The notes under the pieces are model-generated. The model saw only the letters and a list, made by a program, of their open reading frames with translations. It ran no database searches and was not told the DNA's origin. From Archivesica marissinica (taxonomy: Eukaryota > Mollusca > Bivalvia > Venerida > Vesicomyidae), in contig CM026386.1 of the NCBI GenBank assembly GCA_014843695.1, forward strand, positions 84,309,791 through 84,373,790: a DNA stretch of 64,000 nucleotides. Direction: 5' to 3'. Within the stretch, counting starts at the first letter, position 1. Every line of letters begins with the position of its first letter. This document shows positions 45,978-58,050 of the stretch, piece by piece. Both the position numbers and the translations under genes were made by a program.

Positions 45978-46848
45978 TATACTCAATTCCAAAATAAAGT
46001 GTGCACTTTTGAATTTAGAATATTTCACTATTTAGAAGACGTATCGGTTAGAAATTTCGCATAGTATACCTCAAGTATAGTTGTCATCGATCACTTGCAT
46101 AATCTACCACGTGGTATGCAAAAAATGTCAGTCCAGTATGTGAGACTTGATTTCACATGATTTGCACGTGCAGCCCGAGGAAAATATACATGTCACCGGA
46201 AACTTGTATTAGTGTAATCCTTATGTCTTACATAACGGCTAAATCACATTTGAGTTCACATTGGTACACAACGAACATGCCAAGATTGAGCGAAAATCAA
46301 CGTATCCAAGCATTCTCAACAGGAACAACGTTGACGTGCTTCCCTGGCCTGCTATATGCCCGGATATGAACCAAATCGAGCATATCTGGGATTACCTTGG
46401 CAGAAGGGTGCGATCCCGAGGAAATATCCACAATCTGAGGGACTTGGCCAACGCCCTAGTGCAAGAGTGGGATAACATCCCTGACGCAGTAATCAGACGT
46501 TACGTGCGGTCTATGCGAAGTCGAATTGCCGCCTTCATCAACAGCAGAGGTGCGCACACAAGATACTGATCGAAAGAAAACCACCAGAACTGCGATTAAA
46601 ACAACTTTAAATGCATTTTTGAATGTGACCTGATGATTTTTGAGTACTTTTGCAACTTTGATTTTAGCACCGTCTCCTTTCTCGCATAAAAAAGCTACTT
46701 AAACTGACCGTGACTTAAAATCTGATATGTCTGACATATTCTACAGGGTCTGATCTAAAGTTTAGTACCAAATGTATAGGCTTTCGGTTAAATAGGCGAT
46801 GAGAAATCACAGAAAACAAAGTGCACACTTTATTTTGGAATTGAGTAT
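45978..46848 (+). mobile_element. Internally deleted Tc1-like element
   Basis: Terminal inverted repeats of about 30 bases: TACTCAATTCCAAAATAAAG at 45980 and its complement ending at 46846, both bordered by TA. The interior is about 0.87 kb and contains only the first and last parts of a Tc1 transposase. Confidence 0.92.
46279..46569 (+). pseudogene. Tc1-like transposase with central deletion
   Basis: MPRLSENQRIQAF, the usual first residues, is followed after only a few codons by NVDVLPWPAICPDMNQIEHI, the Glu block near the C-terminus, in another frame. About 250 residues including the DNA-binding domain and both Asp residues are deleted. The Asn-Gln in MNQIEHI replaces the usual Asn-Pro. 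The C-terminal helix to GAHTRY is intact, so the deletion is probably not old. Confidence 0.85.
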
Positions 46849-47328
46849 ATATATATATATATATACATAAGATAAACTTAAGACTATCTAATGGTTATCT
46901 AGTTACATAATGAATTAAATGTTTTACTCTGGTTTTTCCGATCTAAAAATAAATGTATTATTTGGATTTTCCATATATTTGTTTAATAATAGACTCATAA
47001 TTATGGACACACAATCTAAAAATAGATTGGATCCTCATGAGGAGCTTATATAGAATATATAGTGAGGAGCTCTTGGGGCAGAACTGTCATTTCCTATTCA
47101 TCATATGCTGTTCTTTATACTCATATATATATAATTTTCGTTGTTTGAAGAATGAATTAAATGAAAAGTGCTTTCCCTTGGCCTTATGTGTAGTCGTTCG
47201 ATTATGTGGCGTGTATTGTATGCACGAGGTGGTTTTCGTGCATGTAAGATTAGATAACCATTCAGCATTGGGGATCGGTTGTGACCAGTTGTGTTTTGTT
47301 TTGGGTGTAGCGTTTGTATACATGTAAC

Positions 47329-47583
47329 ATGGAGCAAGAGGATTGCGCAAATAATGAGAACTCAGAAATTAGCAATAACTTAAAATTAATTCTATCAGAA
47401 TTAAGAACGCAGCAGGTGAATTTAAATACTTTGAAGGAGGAGGTGCGCGACAACGCATTGTCTGTGGCAAAGGTGAAACAATTGAAAGTCAGCAAGGAAC
47501 TAAAGTGGCGGCTTTTCAAATATTTAAATACACCTCCGAACATTCCATACAATTGGAAATTGAGTGGATTCCACGTACTTTGA
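47329..47583 (+). CDS. Coiled-coil ORF, unknown
   Basis: From MEQEDCANNENS about 84 residues, with a leucine-patterned helix (LKLILSELRTQQVNLNTLKE) and then KELKWRLFKYLN. It resembles N-terminal pieces of invertebrate retroelement ORFs, but this is a weak impression. It lies just upstream of the Polinton polymerase and may or may not belong to it. Confidence 0.3.
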   Translation: MEQEDCANNENSEISNNLKLILSELRTQQVNLNTLKEEVRDNALSVAKVKQLKVSKELKWRLFKYLNTPPNIPYNWKLSGFHVL

Positions 47584-47619
47584 ATGGTAGGGCGGATTAT
47601 TTATCCAATATTATTGAAA

Positions 47620-50600
47620 CAGATGATTGGGCGATGCCCGTTTTGTCCACAAACGTTTTCCAGAAAAGACAACCTTAGTCATCATACCAAACTACTTAAG
47701 GACAATTTACCTGTAGCGATGGCTAGTGAGTCTACTACAATGAAGCGAACATTGGACGATTGTGATGACACCATATGAGATCAAAAGCGAACTAAAACCA
47801 TGGACTCTAAAGAGGGGAAATGCATCTGGTGCACACAAACTTTTACCCGATAAACCATTCTGTGCAGGATGTGGGGAGAATGGGCGAGAATGCCGTTGGT
47901 GTCACAGACCTCTTCCAGAGAGGTTTTACAGCAAGCGTACCGATGTGTGTGATAGATGCATCAATCGTCGAGAAAAGTATTTGAACAACCAGGGAGGCGG
48001 TGGTTCATCAACAGGGACGTTGTTAAGACTATAGCAGTGGATCCACAACCAGGAAATATATGGGACCTTCTGCATTTGTTTGCTAATAACCAGTCAGTTA
48101 TTGAACACAATGTACAAGAAGGATTACATTCTATGAAAGGTTTGAAATGGTTCATGACTTTATTTGTTAAGTTTGTCAAGTAAAATCAAAACAATGAAGC
48201 TGTGTATGCCGAGCCCACGTTCAGATCTATCAATTTTACTTGTACAAACGCGTCTCAGATAGAAGAACAGCTTTCTGAGGCTTTTCAAAATTTACATAAC
48301 AGCTACCAGAATTTTGAGAAAGATGGAAGTGGCTGGTCAATTGACAAAATCCTTAAGCTGGAATGTAATACTGTTGAGTACCTACCCTTAGCCGGTAGCA
48401 GTTATTTTGCATTACCCTCCAAAATTCAGAAAAAGAAAGCCGTACTGAATATACAGAACGATGACCAAAAATGTTTTCTTTGCACCCTGTATCTAGGACA
48501 GACAGCCACAATTCAGATCGAGTCTGTCACTACATATCCTATGAGAATGAACTGAATTTAGCTGAGTTAGAATTCCCTATGCCACTGTCACAAATATCGA
48601 AATTCGAAAAACAAAACGATATATCGGTCAATGTGTTTGGCTTAGAAATATCGGAGGTTTATCCATTACAAATTACCGATCAGCGTAGCATGTCCAAGCA
48701 TGTCAACGTACTTTTAGTTTCTAAAGGCGACCAAAGACACTACTCTCTGATACGAAATCTCAGTCGCTTATTAGCTCATAGAACTGCGCATGACGGTAGT
48801 ACGCACTATTGTAATTACTGTCTGCATGGATTTTGCCGTAAAGACCTCCTTGAAGAGCACATACCATATTGCTCTCCATATGGCCCCCAAAAATTAAGTT
48901 TTCCGAAAAAGGAAGAACAACAATGGGTTGAATTTAAGAACATTCAAAAGCAGTTGAAAGTCCCTTTCGTCATCTACGCTGACTTTGAAAGTTATGTCAA
49001 ACCCATCAACTCGTGTGACCCTGACCCAACCAAATCATCGACTAATGCCTACCAAAAGCATGAACCCGCAGGATTCTCCTACATAGTCAAATCAAGTCTA
49101 TAGGGGTCCAAACGTAGTGGATACTTTTTTCGAGCATTTGTTGCAAGAAGAGGAACACATATGCGAAATACTCAGCAATGTTCAGCCCATGAAACTGTCG
49201 GGCCTTGAAGAGAAAGCCTTTCAGGAGGCAACGATCTATCATATTTGTGAACAAGACTTGGGAGTAGATAGGGTTAGAGATCATGACCATTTAAGTGGAC
49301 AGTACAAGGGAGCCGCTCACACTGTTTGTAATTTGCAATACCAATTCACGCAAGGGAAAAGGTCGCAGACATCAAAATTCCACATCCCTGTTGTGTTTCA
49401 CAAATGGAATCGGCGGGAAAATTCAAAGATAAGACCATCGCTTGCATTCCCAACAATATGGAGAAGTACATATCCTTCTTCTTCGGGCCTAATCTTCGAT
49501 TCATTGATTCCGTGCAATTCTTGAATGCCCCATTAGACACTTTAGTGTCAAACTTGGCCAAAGGAGGGACAGACAAATTTTCGAAACTGACCAAACATTT
49601 TCCAGACCCAGAGCAACAAAAACTTCTCATGAGCAAGGGAGTTTTTCCATATGATTTCCTCACCTGTTCTGAAACATTTGATAAGACAGAGCTACCCACA
49701 AAAGAGCAGTTTTATAACAAATTAAATGAGTCACATGTATCGGAAGATGATTATGACCATGCGCAAACAGTATGGCGTACGTTTAATATGCAATCATTCG
49801 ACGAATACCACGACATTTACTTAATAGGAGATACCTTGCTTTTGGCGGATGTGTTCGAGAACTTTCGATCATTATGCTTAGACTATTACCACCTTGATCC
49901 AGCTCACTATTTCACATCCCCGGGACTGGCCTGGGACGCCATGTTAAAAATGACATGTGTCAAACTACAATTGCTTGACGATATTGCCATGGTCTTGGTG
50001 ATAGAAAAGGGTATACGGGGCGGTGTCTCGATGATATCAAAAAGTATGCAAAGGCCAACAATCCTAAAGTCCCCGAGTATGACCCCACCAAACCAAATAC
50101 TTGGTTGACCTACTTAGACATGAATAACTTATATGGGGTTAGTATGTCAGACCATCTCCCAGAAAAAGACTTTGAGTGGTTGTTGACACAGGAGCAAATT
50201 CAGCAATTAGAAATTTCTAAAGTTGCTGATGATGCCGAGACGGGATATATATTGGAGGTAGATATGGATTATCCTTCACATTTACACGATGAACACAGTG
50301 ACTACCCGTTAGCGCCAGAGACACAGGAAATTACGAACAATATGTTGTCACCGCATACTCTTAAATTGCGTGGAAAACTGAATATGAAAGGCAAGTCGTC
50401 TAAAAAACTGGTGCCGAATCTAGGTTCTAAAACGAAGTACGTGGTTCATTATAGAAATCTGAAATAGTATCTGTCTCGTGGTCTCAAACTCACTAAAATA
50501 CACCGCGTCATAGCGTTCACACAATATGCGTGGTTAAAACGCTACATTGACTTTAATACACGGAAACGAAAGGTCGCTCAGAGTGATTTTGAGAAAGATT

Positions 50601-51025
50601 TCTTTAAGCTTATGAACAATGCTGTGTTTGGTAAGACGATGGAGAACATGAGAAAGCGTGTCAGTGTTGAACTCGTCAACACACCGAAACGTCTCAGAAA
50701 AGTATGTGCTAAGCCAAATTTTCAATCCTTCAAGATTTTTAATGAGGACTTGGTAGCTATAAACATGAAAAAAAAACATTGCTTTGAATAGACCCATTTA
50801 TGCTGGGTTTTGCATTCTGGATATTTCCAAACTGTACATGTATCAGTTTCATTATGACGTCATGAAGGCGAAGTATGGTGATAGAGCTGAATTACTCTTC
50901 ACTGATACCGACAGCCTAGCATATTAGTTAAATGTAGAAGACTGGTATGCCGAAGGACCACCCGCTATATAGCGCTAAAATCTGCAGTCTTAGGGAAAAT
51001 GAAAGATGAATGCGGTGGAATCCCT
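47620..51025 (+). pseudogene. Polinton protein-primed DNA polymerase B, near full length
   Basis: In order: a C2H2 finger (RCPFCPQTFSRKDNL, 47632), a Cys-rich region (CRWCHRPLPERFY, 47899), a long N-terminal domain (TFRSINFTCTNASQIEEQ, 48221), a second finger (HYCNYCLHGFCRKDLLEEH, 48808), Exo I (VIYADFESYV, 48970), an HNH-like Cys/His patch (VRDHDHLSGQYKGAAH, 49276), Exo II (FIDSVQFLNAP, 49500), YHDIYLIGDTLLLADVF (49809), DPAHYFTSPGLAWDAMLK (49899), pol A (YLDMNNLYG, 50111), MNNAVFGKTMENM (50613) and pol C FTDTDSL (50899). At least seven frameshifts or stops are spread over it, and it ends in unrelated sequence after 51025. Family members replicate their element from a terminal protein. Confidence 0.9.
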
Positions 51026-51983
51026 ATTCATAGTCCTGGAGCATCATGCATCCCGTGGGATTTTTGGTATGAAAGCAAACCACCATGCTAGACTCTTCAA
51101 GTGGATCCTAATGATTAATAAAAAGCTTGGTGGCACTCTGGGAAATGGTGCGGATGTGTATTTTGAACACATTTAACATTTTTTGAATGACTATTTTACG
51201 CCGAATAAAAATTGACATAATTTCACCCTGACCCCTCCATATACAACCAATGTTGTCGTATTTGGTATCAAATTGACCGGCATGAAACTCTGCATACTCA
51301 TAGGTCGTTTATCGTCAATATATGAGCCATATCATGAATAAATCACACAAAAATAAAATATTTGACCATATTTCGACTGATTTCACTGTACGCAGTTCAC
51401 CAAAATACCGTTTTCTCAACATTGTGCTCACCAATCTGCTAATGAATAGTATCGCAACAACCTATGTTATCACTAGTTCTTTTGATATTTTATACATATC
51501 ATTCACTTGATAATTCAACGAGATATACCTCAAAATGTAACCCTACCCCTTAATGAATCGGAAAGTTACTCTTTACGACATCTGTAAATTTGGATGCATG
51601 ATTTTCTAAACACATGCCACAAATCATACTGTAGATGATCAGGTTGAGGTAGTCTTCCCATATGACTATAGTAACCATGGTATCCACTAATATAAGCATT
51701 TTCTCTCTTTCAGATGTGATGCTGTGGAAGAGCCACAAGATGATCTATTCAATGCAATATAGGTGATTCTGTATAAAAACATACTTTTTATGTTTTTCAC
51801 TGTTGTTTTTCAGATGCAGCAGAACATCTGACAAGAACAGAAAGGGTCATCGGTAGTTTGTCGACACTAGATTGGAACACCAGCATACTATCCCTCTCTT
51901 GTACCCGGTGACGGCTTATTGCGTATTCTGCTATTGCTAATAAATGCTTCCACATTCTAATACATCACCTTGTCAACATCGAA
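51026..51983. other. No gene recognised
   Basis: AT-rich spacer; no motif found. Confidence 0.5.
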
Positions 51984-52733
51984 ATGGAGTCCGCCACAAA
52001 AACTGTATTTCCTCCAGAGAAAGTTGCGAGATTAGACACCGACTATTCCTTATGTATTATTTGCCAAACAAAAACTGCAGAAACATTAGTTGAGAGTCCC
52101 AGTGCTTACTAGAAGATATTACGCTGTATCAGAGAGCGAGCTAATTACGGTGACAGAGACTATCCCGATATCAGCCAGCGACTTGGAAATGTCTCCAGCC
52201 AGGACCTGCAGGAAAAATCTGCATCATGGCACAGGAAATGTCAGCAGAATACTGTTCATGCTGGAATGCTCAACAGGAAATGTCAGCAGAATACTGTTCA
52301 TGCTGCAATGCTCAACAGGGAATGTCAGCAGAATACTGTTCATGCTGGAATGCTCAACAGAGCAAAAGGACACTACGAGAAACGATTATCATCCAAAGGA
52401 ATCCATGATGAAAAATCCTCTCAAGCCTCAACTAAATTTACACGCTCTCAATCAACCCCATACAAGAGTGACCTGTGTTTCTGTGATCTTGGAGCAACGC
52501 GTACTAATTCACTACATCTACTCGCCACCGGAAATGCAAGTGTTTCTCTTAAGGAAGCCATTGCCAAAAGTGGAGACGAACAGCTTCGTGTGAAGCTCAG
52601 TACTTCAATAAACCCTACAGACATGCATGCCATTGATGTTAAATACCACAAGCGATGTTGGGCAACTCATGTAACAAATGTTTGGCGTGTCAAGAAATCA
52701 TCAGAAGTTCCTCAAGCCAATACTTGTAGGTGA
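51984..52733 (+). pseudogene. Transposon-associated protein of unknown function, N-terminal region
   Basis: One frame from ATG 51984 to TGA 52733, interrupted only by TAG at 52110-52112. A Cys pair near the start (SLCIICQTK) and another near residue 160 (LCFCDLG) suggest metal binding. SWHRKCQQNTVHAGMLN is followed by two extra copies of the same 14-residue unit, then REAI-like and KLSTSINPTDMHAIDVKYHK blocks. This block order is familiar from multicopy genes of cnidarians and molluscs; function unknown. The following frame (52726-52905) continues with EVAAEIEFLSLTEG after a frameshift. Confidence 0.6.
52233..52358 (+). repeat. 42-bp coding triplication
   Basis: Three head-to-tail 42-bp units (starts 52233, 52275, 52317), each encoding RKCQQNTVHAGMLN with one or two substitutions. 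Confidence 0.97.
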
Positions 52734-53440
52734 GGTTGCAGCAGAAATTGAGTTCCTGAGCCTAACAGAAGGCATGTTGGATGGAAAGATCCTCAACATG
52801 GGTGAACTACAAGACACTTTCACTGCAATAAGATCTGCTAACAATGTGACCCACCCAGAATGCCCCCGCAAGGTAATCAAGCTTTGTGCATACAAAGAAA
52901 CGGTTTGATCGCATTGTCATGTCATTCCCAATACGTGGACATTCGTGCATGGAGTGTGACAAGAATTTTGGCCTCCTGAATGCAAAAACTCCGGCAGAAC
53001 TCCCAAAACAGTTGTGGCAAGAAATACGGTGTGCTCGGAAGAAACCAAGCCCATTCAGTCATAGAATGTGAACAAGATCTCCGAGGAATTTCACATCTGC
53101 CTGTCCTTTTCCCACAATGACTGTACGGGAGATTTCATTCGATACGGATCAGCCAAACTTAGCAAAGTATCGGAATTCATGGAATGGCACATGGGAATCA
53201 ACGGTTATGATGAAACGTGGGAAAAGTCTAAGAGAAGGAATGCTGAAAGGCAATTGACAGCATCATATGACGGGAAACTTGCCATCAAACAGGCAAAATA
53301 CACGGACTTGCAGGAGCTAAAATAAATTTGCAAACAAGATGCACAGCAGTTTTTCAGTTCATTAACTCATGATGTTGAAAACGGGGATGCCCAATCAAGT
53401 GAGACCAGTGATAGTGACTCCGAGATACCCGTAATCTTCC
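52726..53440 (+). pseudogene. Fragments of a transposase-like gene
   Basis: Three short frames: EVAAEIEFLSLTEGMLDGK to 52905 (end of the preceding protein), then DRIVMSFPIRGHSCMECDKN (52907), which resembles the segment after the catalytic Glu in the unclassified DDE gene family seen at 36.3-38.4 kb, then EFMEWHMGINGYDETWEKSK-type and LAIKQAKYTDLQELK blocks to about 53440. The central catalytic blocks are not found here. Looks like a deletion fusion of two transposon genes. Confidence 0.45.
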
Positions 53441-54206
53441 GTCAGCATGACTAACTGTGAAACGAGATTCATCGGTGAACAAAATTCGGTTTCAGTCAGC
53501 CCTTCACCAGTTCAGATGACGTCGCGCCCATAACAGCCTGGCAGCGAGGTGACGTTGGGTCATTATCTTACCAGTGTACCGGCAGCGTGCCCCGATTGGT
53601 TGGGCGTTACGACGCAACCGGTTGCGAATGGTCTGCCCTGAGACATCGTATCGCCTAGCAGTGACTGTCTGCCAATCGACATTGGCGTAAGTACGTCAAC
53701 GTAATGTAACGATTGGCTATATTACACGAGACCTACCAAGTCGCCGCCGGTCGTTAACAGCCCCAGTCTGCTGGTATCGGGCTGCAAAGACGATCAATCG
53801 TCTTCCGACAGCACCCGAACCGACGTGCGACCACCCAGACGGACATCTCACCCGCAAGCATCCCAATTGCCTAATTTCGCTTGTTTTCGGAAAGCCGTGG
53901 CATATCGAAAACAGTGAAAAATTAAAAAAGGTTTTTAATTTTCCGAATAGCCCCTATTGCATGAATGGTACAACATGAACTGAATCAACATATCGATGAC
54001 ATGTATAGCGTGCACGTGCAAAACGTGCAAATCAACGTTCCTGTCACTGGTCGATATGTAAACCGTGTGTATCGGGTAAACTCTACACGATCGTATTCTC
54101 AACATCGCCAGAGTTTAAAATGCATGTACATTGAACATGTAGCACAGACAGGGCTACATCGTCTATAAAACAGGGACGTTTCGTTTTGTTGAGTATACCA
54201 AAATGT
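53441..54206 (-). pseudogene. Tc1-like transposase N-terminus and terminal repeat
   Basis: On the minus strand from about 53903 MPRLSENK, GMLAGEMSVWVVARRFGC and CRKTID give the first helix-turn-helix; further scraps run to about 53470 (TDESRF-like). Stops and frameshifts are frequent. At 54172-54196 the complement of TATACTCAACAAAACGAAAC is a Tc1-type terminal repeat, giving the 5' end. The other end is missing. Confidence 0.75.
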
Positions 54207-54416
54207 CAAAAATATGTCTTCTCTGGAAGTATGCAAAATATATATGGTCATTTATTTTAACAATTCTCAACAAAATCTCATAATTCTTTCACTATTATTT
54301 TCTTAATTGTATCTAGTCTGTATTAGGATCATTAAATCACTGGTATTGAAGTATTCACAGCAGAAAAAGCAGACGTTTTTATTTTATTTATTAAATTGTG
54401 CCTATTAAATAATTAC

Positions 54417-54461
54417 GTCTGCCCTGAGACATCGTATCGCCTAGCAGTGACTGTGTCTGCC
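54417..54461. repeat. Displaced 43-bp copy of Tc1 fragment
   Basis: Identical to 53631-53673 apart from a GT insertion. It lies alone in AT-rich DNA outside the Tc1 terminal repeat. Confidence 0.95.
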
Positions 54462-56020
54462 TGGGTGGGGTGTATTGAATAAAATAAGTTTATGAAATGT
54501 TGTGTTTCAGTAAACAGTATGCCATAATAATTTTTAATATCAAAAAATTGAGTATTTCTTTGAAAAAATTCCGTCTTGTTAACTTCATTGTTTTTTGTTT
54601 TTTTAGAAATCATTAATCCCACGCTCCAAAATGTTCACACACCGGCCTGTTAGTACATGTATATATAACCAAAATTGATCAGTTTGGCTCAATATACCAA
54701 GTTTGAAATGTGGGTGTCTGTGAAACACACTTGGACCTCTGATTGTGAAACAGCCCATATCTATTGTTTCATATCCATAGCTAAATTAATAGTATTATAC
54801 TAATTATGATTGTATTGTAACGGGAAATGGGTTAATGCACATTAATCGTAATACTGACCATATATGGAAAGTATTACAGAAAACTACCAAATGTTTGAGA
54901 ATCCGCAAGTGTTCGTTATCATGAAATATAATCATATTCTAGACTAAAAAAAATCGCACAATAATGTTTGTTCTTCTGTATTAAAAAGTCATAATTTGTT
55001 ATTTATCTAAATTTAACTTCGGTAGTTTCCGGCTTACCAGGAAGTCACTTGATGTTTATCGAGGACAATTAACGTCAGCAAAGTAATTGTAGCAGTGATT
55101 TTTTTAGTATGTTAATGTAATCTTGTTACACAACAAACCATCACTCACACACCACTCTGTGATTTGATTGCCCGAATGGTTTATCTCTAACAGATGTGTT
55201 AGAAAAAGTATATTTTCTTACCTACCATGGATCAAACTTAATAATAAACTAAAATAAAGACAAACATAATCGGCAGACATACAAGTAGAACATAACGAGT
55301 ACTTGCCATATTTCATAATAATCAGTAAGAAAAGAATAAATGCAATTATACACTGAGCAAGTAATCTATACATAGTGCCATTAATTACGCAAATTATATA
55401 TAGCGGTCTCTCTGTCCCGCAGAAATCATTACATTACCATGTACATGTTGGGTAAACATTCTACAATCGTGAAAGGTGTGCACCTGTGCTTTGTTTGCAG
55501 CAAATGACATTCAACTGAATTTCTAATTGTTTTCCACATATTTCATTGTATGTATAATTGTAATGTAATGTATGAAAAATTGCAATAAAATATTATTAAA
55601 TTAAAATACTTGGACACAGGATGACCTATGCCGCCTATGCCAGGGACCAGTTTAGGGGGCGACGTGGGCGATAATGTCGCCTCTTTTGGCTCCATTTCGC
55701 CTTGGCGTTTGGAAATAGGGAAGTGCAAGTCGCCCTGCCGATTTTCGGCAAAATTTGGTTAATTTCCATCAAAATTCGCCGAGAAATCTATCATTTTCGC
55801 TTGATCGCGCTGGGAGCCGCCATGACACCTAGGATGGGAAATAACTCTGTCCGTCGTTTCGGCTACTTAAAATTTAACGTGAATTGCCATCTGTCTAAAC
55901 ATGCAAATTGACTGTACATTTTATGTTGTTTTTTTTGTAATGCAATATTTAAAAACTGCAGACTAATTTCGCGATCAGCAAATATTTAGTGCCGTTTTTC
56001 TTGTGCACAGAAAATCAATA
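54462..56020. other. No gene recognised
   Basis: AT-rich; 55630-55830 is relatively GC-rich with recurring TTCGCC/GTCGCC words but no protein family seen. Confidence 0.5.
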
Positions 56021-56021
56021 T

Positions 56022-56183
56022 ACTGCCCAGTGCACAGGCACCAGACACAAAAAAAAAATATGTTTTGGCATATAGTAAGTAATATAGCATGTTTCAATTT
56101 CGTTGGTTGCCTTTATTATATATTACTTACTATATGACCATAGGCAAACATTTTTTTTGTGTGTCTGGTGCCTGTGGCCCAGT
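56022..56183. repeat. Long imperfect palindrome 1
   Basis: Arms 56022-56086 and about 56119-56183 are reverse complements over about 60 bases (GGCACCAGACAC with GTGTCTGGTGCC; ATATAGTAAGTAATATA with its complement), with a loop of about 30 bases. The A/T tracts differ in length. Confidence 0.93.
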
Positions 56184-56300
56184 GTTAACAGACAGCATTT
56201 GTGCTAAATATAGACACGCGTGTCTTTCATCATGCTATCAAAACATGATCGCGTCTCTTATCAGATTACACGCGAAGGCCACACAGGTCATTAGCTGCAG

Positions 56301-56456
56301 GGGAGAGTAATGTTTATCACAGGTAGTTCTCAGCACACACAAAACTTAGCAATATAAACAATATATAGTTTGTGGGGTAAACAAATGTTTATATTGCTCC
56401 GTTTTGTTGTGTGTCATTGGTCCGATCAAACTACCTGTGATAAACATTACTCTCCC
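56301..56456. repeat. Long imperfect palindrome 2
   Basis: Outer arms GGGAGAGTAATGTTTATCAC with AGGTAGTT (56301-56328) match the complement of 56429-56456 perfectly; inner parts pair less well and continue to AGCAATATAAACA / TGTTTATATTGCT, leaving a loop of about 26 bases. Confidence 0.93.
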
Positions 56457-57015
56457 GTAAGCGCTTATAGGATTAAATTGGTGCCCATTGTGTATTTAAC
56501 CGGGTCTCGCTCGATTATGCACTACTGTCCGAATACCGTAATTACCCGACATGTTATGTTTTGTGGACCGATATTTTTTATTTATTTTAATGAGGTTTAG
56601 TAATAATCATGAGTATGGTATTTATCATTTATACTAAATAAAATATTGTTCAACCATTGCTTGTGTTTTCTTTCATATTTCTAAAAAAAGAGTTGTTTCC
56701 CCTATATTCTATATATATCTATTTCATATAGAATGTAGAGTAAAAAACTGTTTTTTACTCGCCACAGTTTTTTACTCGCCCCTGGGTTTCATGATACATA
56801 TAACAACTGAATTAGGCTCTATATATGTCATTAAATAATTGTATGCCAAATTAATTGACCATCTCCTGTGTTGTGTCAATTACTTTGTCATATCCTTATA
56901 TAATTATAACGCATAGTTCAGTTCCTGATTGACTTGCCTCATGACAACAAAACTTTCCAGTACTTGGCAAGTATTATAACCGTAAATTTGTGTTGTCGCG
57001 AGGAAATCAACACTT
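56457..57015. other. No gene recognised
   Basis: AT-rich. The phrase TTTTTTACTCGCC occurs twice near 56750-56780. Confidence 0.5.
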
Positions 57016-57113
57016 CTCCCTCACTTCTCCTTGAGTTGGTGTGACTTCTCCCTATTTTGGCTGGAGGGAGAAGTGACTTCTCCCTAAAATTTGGACCAAA
57101 AATGAACCCTGCT
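57016..57113 (-). repeat. hAT-like terminus with GGGAGAAGTG repeats
   Basis: Minus strand starts CAGGGTTCATTTTTGGTCC near 57113, then repeats AGGGAGAAGTCAC/ACTTCTCCCT several times. Related sequence occurs at 59243-59290 and 61536-61605. Confidence 0.55.
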
Positions 57114-58050
57114 ATGCATGTTTTTAATTGCGCTAAAATATAATCAAACATAGGAACAATTTAATCATTTATTAAACAAACTCACTTAGCTGAAAGACCT
57201 AATTATCTCATAAAAGACTTTTGTTCCAGATGGAATTATGGCGTGTATACAGTATTACAGTAACCTTATAGTTATAACAATAAACTAAACCTGTCTGCGA
57301 TCTCAGATATCTTGTAATACTGACTCAATCCGCTGTCTTGCTCCTATATCTCAGTCTCTTCTACTTCAGTCTCCTCTGCGTCTTCATTTCATTTCACACA
57401 ACATACAGTCTTAATACTTAAATGCCTGTCAGGATGATTGTTGTTTTTGTCCTTTGTATTCTTCACTTAATATGTCACAATCCGCTCTATTCCGTGTTTT
57501 TCTCCTTCATTAACTACGTTCATACATGTATCCAAGTCATGATGCTGGCATCCTTCATTAACTACGTTCATACACGTATCCAAGTCATGATGCTGGCAAT
57601 CATTCACACTTCTTCTGGTTATCAGATTCCTTGCTGCTATGAAGATCTAATCATTCATGTGTCCAGAAAGCAAATCAGCTTTAATTAATTTTCTTACCTC
57701 ATCAGGTGTATTGATCGTTTTCACATTAGAGAGCTTTGGTTTGTTACATCAGTGACATATCAATCAGATTCTGGTGTTTCGTGCTGCTTTGAAGACATGA
57801 ATTTCTCCGAAGATGTCATGTACATGTAGAACATTATAGATGGCTAAGTCACTTTTCCCTTTCACATCAGAAGCTGTAGATCTATTCTAATCTCTCATCA
57901 CATCTGCGTGTTTATTACTTCTATTAAATTCTAATCCTTGTATATCTCCGAAGATATCAGCACATGTAACACCCATTATATCCACTGTACTAGAATATGT
58001 TAGATCGTGTCTGCAGGATTTCCAACGTGTGTATGTAATGTCCTCACACT
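57114..58050. repeat. Spacer with a 48-bp tandem duplication
   Basis: 57503-57550 and 57551-57598 are near-identical copies containing TTCATTAACTACGTTCATAC. The open frame covering them at 57422-57688 has no family features. Otherwise AT-rich. Confidence 0.7.

Noticed and set aside
57422..57688. 88-residue frame with a hydrophobic start
   Set aside because: Includes the 48-bp tandem duplication and no recognisable domain; the hydrophobic start is likely chance in AT-rich DNA.
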